Shown: one piece after another, positions 49,111 through 62,212 of the stretch
Position numbering within the stretch: position 1 is the first letter of the stretch
How the letters are laid out: each line of letters begins with the position of its first letter
Origin: Spinellus fusiger
Lineage: Eukaryota; Mucoromycota; Mucoromycetes; Mucorales; Phycomycetaceae
DNA length: 64,000 nucleotides
Direction: 5' to 3'
Assembly (NCBI GenBank): GCA_025094145.1
Contig: JALLLS010000112.1
Coordinates: 1-64,000, forward strand
The notes under the pieces: generated by a model
Told to the model about the DNA's origin: nothing
Databases searched by the model: none
What the model saw: the letters and a program-made list of their open reading frames with translations, nothing else
Program-made: the position numbers and the translations under genes

Positions 49111-50704
49111 CTAAGGATCATTATTGGAGGGAGGTGGTGTGTGGTGTGCAAATAACATGTCCTGCAGCTGCTTCTTTGCTTGTTGTGGCTGCTGAAAGTC
49201 AATACTACACAAATATGTCAATTGCTTTTGTCTCTCTTTTGAATCCTTCTTCCGTGTAGAATATACCTGTCATTGCCCTTGAAAACGTACTGTCCATCCA
49301 ACAGCTTGAAGAATACAGGCTCAAAGGGTGTATTTCTCTCTTCTCTCAGCTTGGCCTCTTCTCTCTGACGCTCCTCAATCCCCAACTTCTCTTCTGTCGC
49401 CATGTCCATGGCATCGTTCTTCAAAGCAGCCGAGAGATCAGCCCACAGCCGTCTTGACTCGTTGGACGCCTGCTCACTCTCTGAAACCACTGTCTTTTGC
49501 TGTAGTTTTGCGGTTTGTGTATCAAGAAGAACTGTTTTGCTGCTGGACTTGACTGATTTGATATAGATCTCACTCGACCACTGACCAGAGATATCATACA
49601 GAACCTCTCCTGTGGACTCCTTCTTTATTTTGCCTACTAGCGAGTTGTATTGCCCAGAAAAGAACCCCTGGACATTCAGTCATGGTTCAGCGATGAGACA
49701 GAACTTACTTTTGTCTTGAAGTCCAACTCACACACCAAATCACTCGAACGACATCTCAGCACGCAATTGTCGCCCAATTCCAACACCATCTTGCCAACTA
49801 GAAAAGAAGGGGCATGAGGAGAGAGGTGTGCTGGTGGCTGACTCTAGTCAACAGAACACTTACATAGGATGCCGCGTGCATACATGTTGGGCATGGTGAA
49901 ATCATAGTGTTCGTTGTGAAGATGGCTAAACTCAATGTACGAGTCTCCCTCCATTAAGCTCACTACACTATTCCCCAAAAACCTTGACTTTGGACGAATA
50001 TTGCCTTGAATCCGAATTCCGTTTTCGGGACTTCCATAGTAGTAGGCTGAGATGGGAGGATGGTGGGACACTTGTTCGGCGACAAAAAATGCGTCTGTCC
50101 CATTCCCATAACTCCACTGACACTCAAAGAACTCTCCCAGCACTGGATTATAAGGCTTCTTGACGCCCTACACATCATTGTCACCATCCCACTCCAGATC
50201 AGCACCTCTTCTTCTTCTCTCTCTTCTTCTCTCTCTTCTGACTGTCTTGTTTTTGTTTTACCAGGATGAATTACCTTTGGTTTGATATGCCAGCCAGACA
50301 GAAAGTAGCGCAGCACAGCAATAAACCGGTTCTGCTGGCCTGTTTCCTGTGCTGCTCTGCATTGTCAGTGAGGGGGGATAGAACTGCCAAGGTGTAACTT
50401 ACAAGAGTAACAGGTCAGCGTGACTCATATAGTCCGTGATCTTTTCGAGAAGACTGCGTGGTTCAAGAACAAAGGTAGGGAAGGTGACTCTGTGCAGATC
50501 CATGTCTTTGCGTAATTGGCTAATCATGCCCATAATGATACTACGAGAGCTATCTTCCAGTACCTCTGTGCTGTCAGGATCACTGTCTGCACTGGTGGTG
50601 TGCTGTGGCGTGGAGGTGCTGGGTGTAGGTGTGCCCATGCCTGTGCCTACAGAAACAGCACTGGTGGCGGCTGTGGTGACGTCTTTTACTATAGAACGTA
50701 ACAT
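49111..50704 (-). CDS. Oxysterol-binding protein (OSBP/ORP family)
   Basis: Six exons: 50704-50403, 50356-50275, 50167-49864, 49797-49709, 49667-49267 and 49204-49111; 1272 nt, 423 residues. It consists essentially of the lipid-binding domain, like yeast Osh4, without PH or ankyrin domains. The family signature EQVSHHPP sits at 159-166, preceded by GVKKPYNPVLGEFFECQW and followed by IRIQGNIRPKSRFLGNSV. An N-terminal Ser/Thr/Pro-rich stretch (residues 15-55) precedes the lid region. The C-terminus has the usual charged helix (EERQREEAKLREERNTPFEP) and a glutamine-rich end. It probably moves sterol and PI4P between membranes. It faces the NPC2 gene tail to tail. Start is the first ATG of the open exon. 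Confidence 0.92.
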
Positions 50705-51613
50705 TCTTATTGAGAGAAAGAAGAGGAAGAAGAAGAAAAAGAAGCAAATGCCGAGGGTAGGAAAAAAATGTGCCGATTAAAGACTAACACAGAAATAGGA
50801 AATTCTCTCTCTCTCTCTCTCTCTTTTTCTTTCTCTCTTTTGGGTGAGCAGGACTGCCAACGCGTCTTTTAATCCCTTCTCCCCTCCACTGGTAGACACA
50901 AATCCAAGTGAATATATAATAAATATAGACTCTATAATAAATAGAATAAATAGATAGACTGTATATATAACATAACATAATATAATATAATATAATATAA
51001 TATAATATACTATGACCGAGTGAATAGATAGGGGTGGATGTAGGCAGACTTCAAAAGATCTCTCCTTGAAATGGGGGTTTATGCAGTCTTCTCTTAGTTT
51101 ATGCAGTGGTTTGGTAGTAGCTATTCTCCTCCACTCACTGCAAATCACAAATATTTCTTATGATAACACTGCAATAAAAGACCCTCTTTCTACAGACACT
51201 CCACCCACTGCAACAACAGAGGAAAAATACCTCAGCACCAGACCAACTTCCTACTAGGCTAAACCACTCCATTTGAGAAAAAAGAAAAAAAAAAGGCAAG
51301 CTAATGCCACATCAAAGTCACGTGAACAGACCAGCTCTACTCCGGAGGGGAGGGGAAGGAGCAAGCAAGATGCCAAAGGAATCAGCCTATCACCAACGAA
51401 ATCCTTCCTTCTTTCATTGACAAGGTAAATAATCACCCACTACCTACACACCAGTCCCCTTCCACGCCAGCATTCCCTCTGTACAGTCCATGATAGAAGC
51501 CATCCATCCACCCATCCATCCAACCACTCATCCATCCACCCATCCATCCAACCACTCATCCATCCATCCATTCATCCACATCCATCCATTTCTCCTTGTA
51601 TAAAGTATGAAGA
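50705..51613. other. Shared upstream region of OSBP and RPS5
   Basis: Divergent intergenic region with a CT/GA microsatellite (about 50803-50842), an ATAAT-type repeat (50978-51008) and a CATC-type minisatellite. A pyrimidine-rich leader precedes RPS5. No gene model is supportable; the small ORFs here start at TTG or overlap repeats. Confidence 0.5.
51501..51590. repeat. CATC-type minisatellite upstream of RPS5
   Basis: A run built from CATC and CAAC tetramers (for example CATCCATCCACCCATCCATC), ending about 25 bp before the RPS5 start codon, so it is probably within or next to the 5' leader. Confidence 0.8.
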
Positions 51614-52354
51614 ATGACCACTGACTCATTCTTAAGCATGGTCGCTTTGAACTTACCCGCTGACGTTTTGGCCAGCGCTGATGGCTCCCGCAAGCTTTTC
51701 AACAAGTGGTCCTATGAGGAAGTTGAGGTCAAGGATATCTCTCTCCAGGACTACATCTCTGTTCGTCAGCATGTGTACCTTCCCCACACTGCTGGTCGTT
51801 TTGCCACCAAGCGTTTCCGTAAGGCCCAGGTAACTTTAGCAGAGATAGTCATACTATAAACATATATATATATATATAAGAAAGAAAGAAAGCAAAAGCA
51901 AAAGCAAAAGCAAAAGCTCATCCCATGTTGGTAGTGCCCCATTGTCGAGCGTCTCACCAACTCCCTCATGATGCACGGTCGCAACAACGGTAAAAAGCTC
52001 TTGGCTGCCCGTATCGTCCAACACGCCTTTGAAATCGTCCACTTGTTGACCGACCAGAACCCCGTTCAGATTCTTGTCGACGCCATCATCAACACCGGTT
52101 GCCGTGAAGACTCCACCCGTATTGGTTCTCAGGGTACTGTCCGTCGTCAGGCTGTGGATGTGTCTCCTCTCCGTCGTGTCAACCAGGCCATTGCTCTCTT
52201 GACCACCGGTACTCGTGAGGCTGCTTTCCGCAACGTAAAGACCATTGCTGAATGTCTTGCTGATGAGTTGATCAACGCTGCCAAGGGTTCTTCCAACTCC
52301 TATGCTATCAAGAAGAAGGATGAGCTTGAGCGTGTGGCCAAGTCCAACCGATAA
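51614..52354 (+). CDS. RPS5: 40S ribosomal protein S5 (uS7)
   Basis: Two exons, 51614-51829 and 51935-52354, 636 nt, 211 residues, the expected length. The sequence is strongly conserved: [20 protein letters not shown], the N-terminal [20 protein letters not shown] joint across the intron, the [20 protein letters not shown] loop and the RREAFRN-like [20 protein letters not shown] helix. It belongs to the head of the small subunit, at the mRNA exit channel. The 105-nt intron carries AT, GAAA and GCAAAA microsatellite tracts. Third-position codon use is more C-rich than in neighbouring genes, as expected for a highly expressed gene. The stop faces the VIP1 stop with about 114 bp between. Confidence 0.97.
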
Positions 52355-52468
52355 ATAAACAGAGAGAAGAGTGTGTGTGTATCTTTTTTTTCCCCATGAG
52401 ATCAGGTTTATTATTATAAAAATGTGTGTGTTTCTTGTTTCTTGTTTCTTGTTTCTTGTTTCTTCTCT

Positions 52469-55400
52469 TTATTGGTTGTCTTCTTGGACATAGTATAGTT
52501 TGGCGGCTTCAATTTGCTGTTCAATACTAGCAAGATTAGGCACAGTTAAGTATTTCTGGTGGTAGGAAACAACTTCTTCCAAAGACAGGTGGGGGATAAG
52601 ATTCCTATTATTATTATTGGTTATTATATTATTATTTCATAAAGAGGAAGAGATAGACCCATGAGTAGACTCACTATTTCTTCATGTCCATTCTATCGTA
52701 TAACTTACTTGCGAGGAGCAACTTTCAGGCAGTGTTCTGCGTCCATGTGCAAGTCAAGCACACTGTCGTAGTGGGCACCAGGACTAAATGCAATGCGCAA
52801 TGAATAGTCTTTATTACCATCACTCAATTGGTTGCGTTCATAGAGTTCAAAAGTGATCTGGGTCAGAACTAAAGAGTAGATGAGCAGGAGTAGCGTGGAC
52901 AGATCACTTACAGTCTAGCTCTGGTAAGCGATTCTTGGGTCCTTTGGTAGGAACACCAGAGAGATAGACCAAGTTTAATAAGGCATGGACGTGTGATTCT
53001 ACAGTGGCAGGTTAACAGCAGACAGTCAAATGATACCTACCTTTGGTAAAGTACATGCGTGTCTTTGGATTGTCTCCTTTTCTCATGTCAGCCAAGTTCC
53101 TTAGAATAGACTTTAACAGTGGCAAACTGATCAACATCCCAATGTTCATCTTCTCAGCATCACTAATACCAAACTCAGCAGGAGTAATAAAGTCAAACAT
53201 AAGCTTCACATTCTTATACAGACTGCGAAGATCGTCATGTCCTGTCGAGGCAGCCGTGGTGTCTACAGAAGCACGTCGAAGGGGAGCTTCCTCTGTCTTG
53301 GCAGGAAGACCCTCAAAGATAGCCTGGAGAAAGGGTCGGTTGTGGAGTGCATCGTATTTCAGCATATCATACAGCTCAGGAATCCAGGAAGGATCAAATA
53401 CACGCTCAGCATCTGCCCGTAATTTTGCTTCTTGGTCACCCTCATGAAGATCTGTATCGTGAGGATCACAAAAGTACCCAAACATCTTCACCCATCTATC
53501 TCTGAACAGTGTAGGCGATTCAAAACAACACCATCGACGCTGGAGTTCTTCAATCGTCTTTGATGACCAGTTCTCGTGCATCACACGCTGCATACGTGCC
53601 ATCGTACGGCTAATCTCTTGAAGAACAAGATGGGGCTGGGGAAGATGTTCTGGCCATCCCATCTGTGCCAACAACAACTCAGGAATTCTATTCCCGGGAC
53701 GCAGCAGCTCCTTCAATTGCTTCTTCACAGCATCCCCCTGCTCCTTGGCAGCATTGCTATCGTCCAACAGAAACTTACTCTCAGTAATAATGCCCTCAAT
53801 CGAATCAGGCTGGCCCAAGAACCACCGAGCAAACACATCAGCTGTAGCACGACATCTTCTCTCTGAACTGCTGTAGATCTTAATATCATCCATGACATTT
53901 CTATTCAATATGTTCATGTCCTTTCTCAGGTTCTCTCCTAAATCTCGTGCCTGGTGGAGTCCTGCATGGGTGAATTCTCCTCCCCACTTGACATTCACTT
54001 GCAGCTTCTTCAATGACCCTGTTGTCTTATCAAACTGAGGCTTCAACTGCACTTTAGTACCAGGCAACAGACGCTTCTTCTCGAGAATCTCCTTGAGACT
54101 GCGTAGTTTGACTGGATCCTCGAGGTCCTTTTCGAGACACTCTTCAATGGCATGAGAGACCAACTCCAGCTGGTGCTTTTGACGAAAGACCACTTCCTGG
54201 GAAGATCCATTGAGCAGAGCAATAAAGGGTTCTGATAAAACAGAGATCTTGACCTTTTCCTTGGGGGTTCTGTCGCCGTGACGAAAGACACCCACAAATC
54301 CCTTGAGTCGCCATGAGTTCTCGGGTGCAATTTCGGGTGGGATGGTGTCCACCAGCATGGAGGGACGACGCTGTACAGATCGATAAAAGGCCTCACTCAG
54401 GAGACGAGCACACTGGTCGTAGTAGTGGTCGTTGCCCTTGACGAAGCTCCAGCCATTGACATCGATGACATAAGACTTGCCATTGACACGTACGATGTCC
54501 AATCCACACACAGCCTGTCCAAATGCCTTTGATACTTTACGAGCAATGTCAGTTTCTTCTTGTGTGAGTTCTGTACAGTAGCGGATCTCTTTTCCGTCTG
54601 TGTTTCTCTTGACATGGCCATCCACAGTGGGAGATCTGTGCAGTGGGTGGGTGTGTCAGTGCTGTGGATGGACAGTTTGCTATGTATTTATGAATGGCAG
54701 AGACAGTAGCCGTAGGAACTTACTTGCGTGTTTCTGCATGAACAAAGGTCGTTCCCACTGTGTATAGTTTAATATCTTCGCAATTCTCTGTTTCCATCAA
54801 CTTCTCATAGATCCAGGATCCTTCACTAGAGGCCAGGTTCAGGCTAGGATCAAACTCACTGGACTTGTTGCCAATCTATTCTCTCTCTATGAGTGAGTCC
54901 TCTTCTCCATCCACGCACAGCCACAGCCACAACCGTCTCTTCTATTCTCTACCTTGCGGAAGAGCCTGCGTCCACCTCCTCCCTTGTCTTTGGAGTAATA
55001 GATATTGATGTTATGGTCTTCTCCATCCACTGGCTTCTCAATGAATGTCTTGTGGAGTTGCTTTCCATCTACTTCAATCCCTTGTTCTGTGACTGCCACA
55101 TGGGTAGTATTGGTAGCATACTTGCACAACACACGCTCCATGTCCATGCCTGTGAACTCCTTGAACTCGGTGGCAGCATCTGCATCCACACGGGCTCCTC
55201 CATCCCGCGACACAACAAGACGTGGGGGTGTAGGCACTCCCACAGCATCAAGAATCGACAAGACTACACGTCTATCCCACAACAGACTCTGCATGGCCAC
55301 ATTATTCACAACAAAGGGACGGCGTAGGTTGGTGTATTTGACGGCCTTCTCGAGAGGAAAGTCGCCAGAGAAAAAGCAGACAAGAAAGTCACAGCCAGGC

Positions 55401-55712
55401 CAGTTCTCCACCTCTGTTTGTGGGCTGAGTAGATGCTTCTCCTTTTTCTTCTACCCTAAGCCCTACCTTCATCAAGGATGGTCTTGTCACCAAAGATAAC
55501 AATCTCAAAGTCACCATGCGCCAACAGACGGTTAAGAATATGACGCATGGGCTTGGAGCGGGCTTTACGGTCCATGGCACAGACACCCACGACATCTACC
55601 GCCATGAATACCACTGTCTGTTTCTGTGCTTACATTTGCCACGGGTGGAGATGGGAGATATCAGCTGTGGTGGACTGAAGCTGGAAGGTGACAGAGAAGA
55701 AGGAGAAGACAT
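52469..55712 (-). CDS. VIP1: Inositol hexakisphosphate/diphosphoinositol kinase VIP1
   Basis: Eight exons: 55712-55634, 55595-55467, 55413-54953, 54875-54724, 54635-53041, 52998-52912, 52868-52709 and 52604-52469; 2799 nt, 932 residues. Residues about 25-365 form the RimK/ATP-grasp kinase half ([69 protein letters not shown] at 332-342). Residues about 385-900 form the histidine-acid-phosphatase half with RHGDRTP at 392-398. PPIP5K enzymes make and turn over 1-PP inositol pyrophosphates, linking phosphate status to signalling. The second intron-containing joint (38-nt intron) is needed to read GKYVVGVCAM. The N-terminus is a short Ser/Pro-rich tail, shorter than yeast Vip1. Divergent from the KRE9-like gene. 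Confidence 0.95.
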
Positions 55713-55930
55713 GTTTGGAAAAGGATGTCACTGAAGAGGATGTCACTGAAGAAGACACACTGAAGAGGACACACTGAAGAAGACACTGAAAATGCAAGTG
55801 AAAGTGTATTGAGAGAATGACAGTCAGGACAGTCACTTTCCCCTTTAGGACCAGAACTCCGCACACCTTACTTGTTTCCTACTCATCTACCTGCTTATTT
55901 CTTCCTTTTTTTTTCTTTCTTCTTCTTTGA
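55713..55930. promoter_or_regulatory. 218-bp divergent promoter region
   Basis: The whole space between the VIP1 and KRE9-like start codons. It contains repeated GAAGA/CACTGAAGA units on the VIP1 side (55715-55790) and a T/C-rich tract (55895-55925) before the other start. No TATA box is evident. Confidence 0.5.
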
Positions 55931-57144
55931 ATGTGGATAACACTCCTCTTAGGTGTGGGCGGGTGGGTGGTAAGGGTGTGGGCAGGAGGATCTGTTCTGC
56001 CCACACAAGACACAGACACCAACACCAGTCCCAACACCAGTCCCAGTCTTATCACCACCCTACAGACAGAGGCTAATGAGTTCCTCCTACCACCCACTTG
56101 GACAAGAGCCAGCAACAGCATCCAACTCCTAGAGACAACGCGTGCATGTACGCTGCTGACATCTCCTGCTGTGGGAGGAGTTTACCAAGGCACCACCAGT
56201 CTTGCCATTCGTTGGTTCCACGACAGCACCTCTATTGACCAATTCACCGCCCAGTTCTCCACCTCTGTCACAATGACACTCACTCTGTCGTGGGTAGACA
56301 ACCACAGCAACATGACAGGCACTATTGGCACCAGCATTCTCCCGACCAGTGGACTGTACCTATGGGACATGCCTCCTCTCCTCTCCTCTCAATTCAACAA
56401 GCGCCTCTATATTGTTCTCCAACCTCAGTGGGAGGGACTCGACCCTGACCAGTCCATGGCAGCTTCTGCCGATCAGCTGGTATTTGAAACCCAGAACGGG
56501 CTCCAGTGCCAGAACCACCTCCAGATTGCCGGTCCCTTTACACTTCTCCCTCAGCCCACCCCGCTGTTCTTTGTGACTGGCCCTGATCCAGGCACCCGTC
56601 CTGTGGGTGGACATGGCCCAGGACTGCTCTACCCCCTTCCCATGGGACTGCTCTTCTTGGACATGGTAATCTCTCCTTCTCTCCTCTTCTTGTTTAACAG
56701 CAGAAAGATGACCTTTAGTGACTTGTAGTGACTTGTAAATAGGCGCTTCCTATCACGTGGTACTGCACACTGCCCAATATTGCTGTGCTGCGTCTCTTTC
56801 TTGTTCCTGTAGATGCCCACAATGCGTCTGAGAGTATTCTTATTGGCACTGGGTTGAATGTGTATACAGCACGGTATTATTACAGTGTGTCTAGTCATCC
56901 TGCTCTTTCCACAGACCGTCGCTATCGTATTATGGTGTATGGGTATGCAACCAATCAGACAGAAACGCCTGTATCGTGGGCTGCTGAAGGGCCTTACTCC
57001 ATAGCCACCAGTAGTAGTAGTAGTAGTAGTGGTGGTGGTGGTGGTGGTAGTGTTGGTAGCAGTAGCAGTAGCAGTAGCAGTAGCAGTAGCAGTAGCAGTA
57101 GTCTTTCAGTATCCGATAACTCCACGTCACTCCCTCAGCAATAA
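55931..57144 (+). CDS. KRE9/KNH1-like secreted cell-surface protein
   Basis: Two exons, 55931-56665 and 56743-57144, 1137 nt, 378 residues. A signal-like N-terminus (MWITLLLGVGGWVVRVWAGG) is followed by an immunoglobulin-like region of the type found in fungal KRE9/KNH1 cell-wall glucan proteins: SPAVGGVYQGTTSLAIRWF ... TLTLSWVDNHSNMTGTIG ... GLYLWDMPP. A second, less familiar domain contains YYYSVSSH and RYRIMVYGYA. The tail is a Ser7-Gly6-Ser-rich homopolymer made by AGT/GGT/AGC repeats. Several NxS/T sites suggest glycosylation. No hydrophobic C-terminus for a GPI signal is seen. The intron acceptor (AAATAG at 56737-56742) was chosen because it alone keeps the long downstream frame open. 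Cell-wall association is inferred. Confidence 0.6.
57011..57104 (+). repeat. AGT/GGT/AGC triplet microsatellite within coding sequence
   Basis: Consecutive AGT then GGT then AGC-AGT triplets coding for runs of Ser and Gly in the KRE9-like protein. Length polymorphism between strains is likely. Confidence 0.9.
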
Positions 57145-57224
57145 CAATCCCAGGTATGGCAACAGAAAGATTAGTTGGATTCTCTTCTATTTTTGTTTTG
57201 TGTTCTTCTTGCTGTGTTTCTATT

Positions 57225-57612
57225 ATGAGTAGAACTGTGTCTGTAGTAGCAGGCGTAGTGGCAGCAGGTGTTTTGACATTGAAGCTTAGACAGGAAATAT
57301 CAGAAAAAACAGATAAACTACAGCGGTGTCTTGATCAAGCAGACACTACGCTTTGTTCTGTAGGAGACACTTCCTTCTCATTGACCAGTGCAGTGACGGG
57401 TCCACCTACGAGCACAGTCCAACCCCTTTTGCCTTTAGGTAAATAGAATCCGGGCGTCTATTCTACTCTTCTTATTCTCTCCCCTTTCCTCTATAGTCAA
57501 ACACACTTGGAATGAGAAGGTCACAGAGGCAGCCCATCATGCCATAGCAGCTGATATCTTACACTCTCTCCATACACTATGGAACGAGAAGATAGCTAGC
57601 CAATGGAAATAG
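57225..57612 (+). CDS. Mic12-like small mitochondrial membrane protein
   Basis: Exons 57225-57438 and 57497-57612, 330 nt, 109 residues. The N-terminus MSRTVSVVAGVVAAGVLTLK is a single short membrane helix. The remainder is amphipathic: LRQEISEKTDKLQRCLDQ, then after a Pro/Thr linker VKHTWNEKVTEAAHHAIAAD and LWNEKIASQWK at the end. Size, one N-terminal helix and a WN-containing C-terminal helix resemble fungal MICOS subunit Mic12/Aim5, which acts at inner-membrane crista junctions; the match is by architecture rather than a decisive motif. An alternative ATG at 57156 is only 12 bp after the previous gene's stop and is less likely. Confidence 0.5.
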
Positions 57613-57804
57613 ACATCCACCCATACCAGCCAAGAAAGAGAAAAGAGAAAAGAAAAAAAGAAAGAAAAACCAGTCCTCTCTTACTTTCTCTTACTTTCTC
57701 TTACTTTCTCTCTTACTTTCTTATGCACTTTGTTCCCTTTTTTGAATTACCCTCAATAGCAAGTCCATTAAAAAAAAAAGCAAGTCCACTCTCACAGTCA
57801 CACC

Positions 57805-59003
57805 ATGTCAAAAAAAACAAGTCTCTTCTTCTTCAAGACGCTTATGTTGTCTCCACTCTCTCCATGTCTTTTCTCTTCCCTGCGCACTCGCTGCCTCAGA
57901 AGTAAGCCCGTATCACTGCTATACCTACTTATGAGTGTTTAGATGTTTTACGGATGAACAGATACCAAGTGTCTCTGTACTCTTCATCATCAAGTGAACA
58001 CTACAATAGCAACACCCACAACCACAACCACACCCACAACTACAACTACAACTACAATAGCAACACCCACGCCCATACTCAGCAACAACAACAACAACAG
58101 GACTCATCTGCTCGACATGAAAACAATAAGCCCTCCCAGACCTCACTGGAGACTCCACAGACCAAAGCTTTTAAAGAACTACTCGACAGTCTTCTTGACC
58201 GCCCCTTTGCCCAGATGAACACTCCCAAACCAGAGCCCCTCAAAGACTACCGAGCACAATTCAACAGCGGTGCGGCCAGGCTGATTGAACAACGACTTTT
58301 GGACATGGTGATTCAGAAAAAGGCCATGTACAAAGAAAAGGCTCCTTTGGCACGCAGCATGATTGGTCCCTTTGCCACAGTGCCTTTCAAGGCCACCCAC
58401 CACAAGGGAGAGTCCGCCAGTGTGAAAAGAAGCAAGGCCATGCTAGAGCACAAGGTCTCGGACTCATTGTCGGTGGCTCCCTCTTCCTGTGCCCTGGTGG
58501 AGCTGGTGGTGGAGCTGGTATGGGGCCATGAGGTGTCAGGGATAGGCTTGCCGAGGGACTACGATCATATTGTCAACACGGCCATCAACACAGCTGCATT
58601 CAGGCTAGGGGATCCGTACCTAGCAGTGACGCTGTTTGAGCAGGCCAAGTTCAGAAGTGTGGAGAGCTATCTTGCAGGATGTACTGTGGAGGTGTATAAC
58701 ACAATGCTGAACATTCGGTGGGAGATGTGGAGGGATGTGCATGGGATGATTGAGTTGGTCGAGGAAATGATGAGCAATGGCATAGACTATGACGAAGAGA
58801 CAAAGGAGATTGTCAAGAGAGTGTCGAAGCATGTGTTGGGTGATTTACAGTTGGTGCAGGAGTCAACAGTAACAGATCAACATGGCGTGTCTCAAAAAGA
58901 CAAGTCACACACACCACCCCATTCACAGTCTGCTTGGAGTGCGGATGAGACACGTGTGGTAAATATCATGGTAAACTTGGTGGGCAGGTGGATGTTGCAC
59001 TAA
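57805..59003 (+). CDS. Mtf2/PPR-like mitochondrial protein
   Basis: Exons 57805-57901 and 57943-59003, 41-nt intron, 1158 nt, 385 residues. Splicing adds a strong mitochondrial presequence (FFFKTLMLSPLSPCLFSSLR, then RTRCLRNVLRMNRY) that is missing from the long exon alone. A His/Asn/Gln low-complexity stretch encoded by CAC/AAC repeats follows. The folded part is helical: RPFAQMNTPKPEPLKDYRAQ, LIEQRLLDMVIQKKAMYKEK, and near 282-326 a pentatricopeptide-like repeat (VYNTMLNIRWEMW ... LVEEMMSNGIDYDEET). This pattern fits fungal Mtf2-like proteins acting on mitochondrial transcripts. The family assignment is moderate; mitochondrial import is well supported. Confidence 0.6.
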
Positions 59004-59018
59004 GTCACCTTGGAAATG

Positions 59019-59062
59019 CAAATATACAAATATACAAATATACAAATATACAAATATACAAA
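59019..59062. repeat. AAATATAC microsatellite
   Basis: About five copies of an 8-bp AAATATAC unit just after the stop of the Mtf2-like gene. Confidence 0.85.
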
Positions 59063-59239
59063 TGTGTGTGTACGTTTGAAAATCAGGTCTTGTTGTATCA
59101 TAATAAAGTGGTCTTTGAAAGAGTCCATGGAAAGAAAGCCGTCTTGTGTGACTGTCTCCTAGCGATCCATTTTTTTTTCTTCTTTTTTCTTTTTCTTTTT
59201 TCCTTGTTTTTTGTCCAGCCAAACAATCATCGCTTTGCC

Positions 59240-60574
<1,335 letters not shown>

Positions 60575-60860
60575 GACGTCTTTCTTTCTTTTTCTTTCTT
60601 TTTATCCAATCTTTACTGTTCCTCCCCATGCATACACACTTTTATAGTCTATTTTTACACCCATCTTTCTACATTTCTATATGTTCTTTCTTTCTTTCTT
60701 TTTGTGAGGGCGTCCTGTAGTCTCTTTTTATTATTATTATCATTATTATCATTATTATCATTATTATTTGGTTCTTCCAAGGTAAGATCAGTCAACACAG
60801 GACAAATAAATCAATGCACTTGCTTTATTCCCAATTACAAACAAACAAGCAAACAGAGAA

Positions 60861-61740
60861 TCAGCTGTTCTGCAGGCCCTGGAGCCGCTGACGAGAGTAC
60901 TCTGGATGTAGTCCAGTATTAAATTCCATATGAAGAGGAGAACTAAAGGGCAGACATCCTTCAAATGCTGCTTCTGATAAGAGTGTACTGAACGTCTCTG
61001 TTGCATTTGTGTCGTTCTCTATCAAATGATTCGTCAGACGACTGAGATGGTGCCATACACTGGCCCAAACAGCAGCTGAGAGTGAGCTGCCAGGGAGAGA
61101 AGGGTGGTGGGTAGGAATGCTATACAGAGAAAATGAGAGAGAGAGAGAAGGTTAGAAGGGTCAGTACATGTAGGACCTACCTGTCAAGGTTTCCATCGGT
61201 GCTGGTGGTGCTGTCGTAGTCTTTCTGCCGCCTCCGAACACTCTTGGCATAGACGGGTAATGAGACAGTGTATTCTGCGGCACTCATCTCAGACTCCTCC
61301 TGGTCTGTTGGTAGACTGCCATAAGACGTCTCTCTTCTGTCAGTAGAAGATGGCGTATAGTCCTGGCGAGAGATAGAGTCATGAAAGGCACCTGTGCCAT
61401 CATGAACAGGGAGATGAGTAAACACTTGTGTGTTGACATGATGAATCACTCGAATGTCGAGATCAGAGAAGGACTCTGTATCTGATAGGCGGAAAGAGGA
61501 AAAGGACTCTGGCTCAGAAGGCTCAAATGTAGATGGCGTCTCTTGGAAGGAAGAAAAGGGCTGGGGTGTGCTGATAATATGCCAGTCATTCTCCGAATCT
61601 GAGGGATAGGACTGTGATGTGACTTGTCTATTCCTCTGTGTGGGTGCTTCTTCTGCAGAGGAAGAACAGGTGGAGGTGGTGGAAGAAACAGACGAGAAAC
61701 GAGAGCGGTAAGGTTGTCTGTGTTGGTGTATAAAAGCCAT
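60861..61740 (-). CDS. Unrecognised serine-rich protein
   Basis: Exons 61740-61181 and 61119-60861, 819 nt, 272 residues. The N-terminal two thirds are disordered and rich in Ser, Thr, Glu and Pro, with a basic start (HQHRQPYRSRFSS). A short motif ENDWHII at 50-56 matches the acidic W-x-x-I pattern of Atg8-interacting motifs, though short motifs of this kind occur by chance. The C-terminal 85 residues look folded and helical: SAAVWASVWHHLSRLTNHLI ... FSTLLSEAAFEGCLPFSSPL. There is no signal peptide, membrane helix or known catalytic motif. Its stop faces the DIM1 stop with 286 bp between. I do not recognise the family; the splice phase and codon use support a real gene. Confidence 0.65.
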
Positions 61741-62212
61741 ACGAGGGAAAATGAAATAAAATAAAATAAAAATGTTAGGCTATAGGTGGTTTCTGTACCT
61801 TACACTTTAAATGGCAAAAGTGTGACGGCTGATCCCACTATAATTCCCTTTTATGGGTTGATCCCTGCCTCCCTCTATTTTTATTTTTACCTCAACTCCA
61901 TAGTGCTATTCATGCAAGCTATTTAATTGATCTAATAAGAATCAAGAATGACGCTAGCATTTCGTACACGACTCATTGGTGTTCTATGAAAGACAAAAGA
62001 TAATTATCCAAGATAGCCTATTGGATAATGGAACCAGCCAATGAACAGGCTGCCAGTCTATGGATCTCTAACTGTAGAGCAATCGTGGTGTGGTGATGTT
62101 TTTTTTGGGCTGGTGAGTGAATGAGTTCCACCATCCAATGTGCTCCATGTCCAATTGATGTGTCCAAGGAAAGAGAGCTATTCGACACTATCCAACCATT
62201 GGATGAGAAAAC

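Noticed and set aside
51066..51257. 63-codon ORF upstream of RPS5
   Set aside because: TTG start in a divergent promoter region; no coding signature.
53043..55499. Several plus-strand ORFs across VIP1
   Set aside because: Shadows of a highly conserved minus-strand gene.
57156..57224. Upstream ATG of the Mic12-like gene adding 23 residues
   Set aside because: It starts 12 bp after the preceding stop; the later ATG gives the expected N-terminal helix and size.
58923..59222. 99-codon minus-strand ORF near the Mtf2-like 3' end
   Set aside because: It is largely the AAATATAC microsatellite and polypyrimidine sequence read in reverse.
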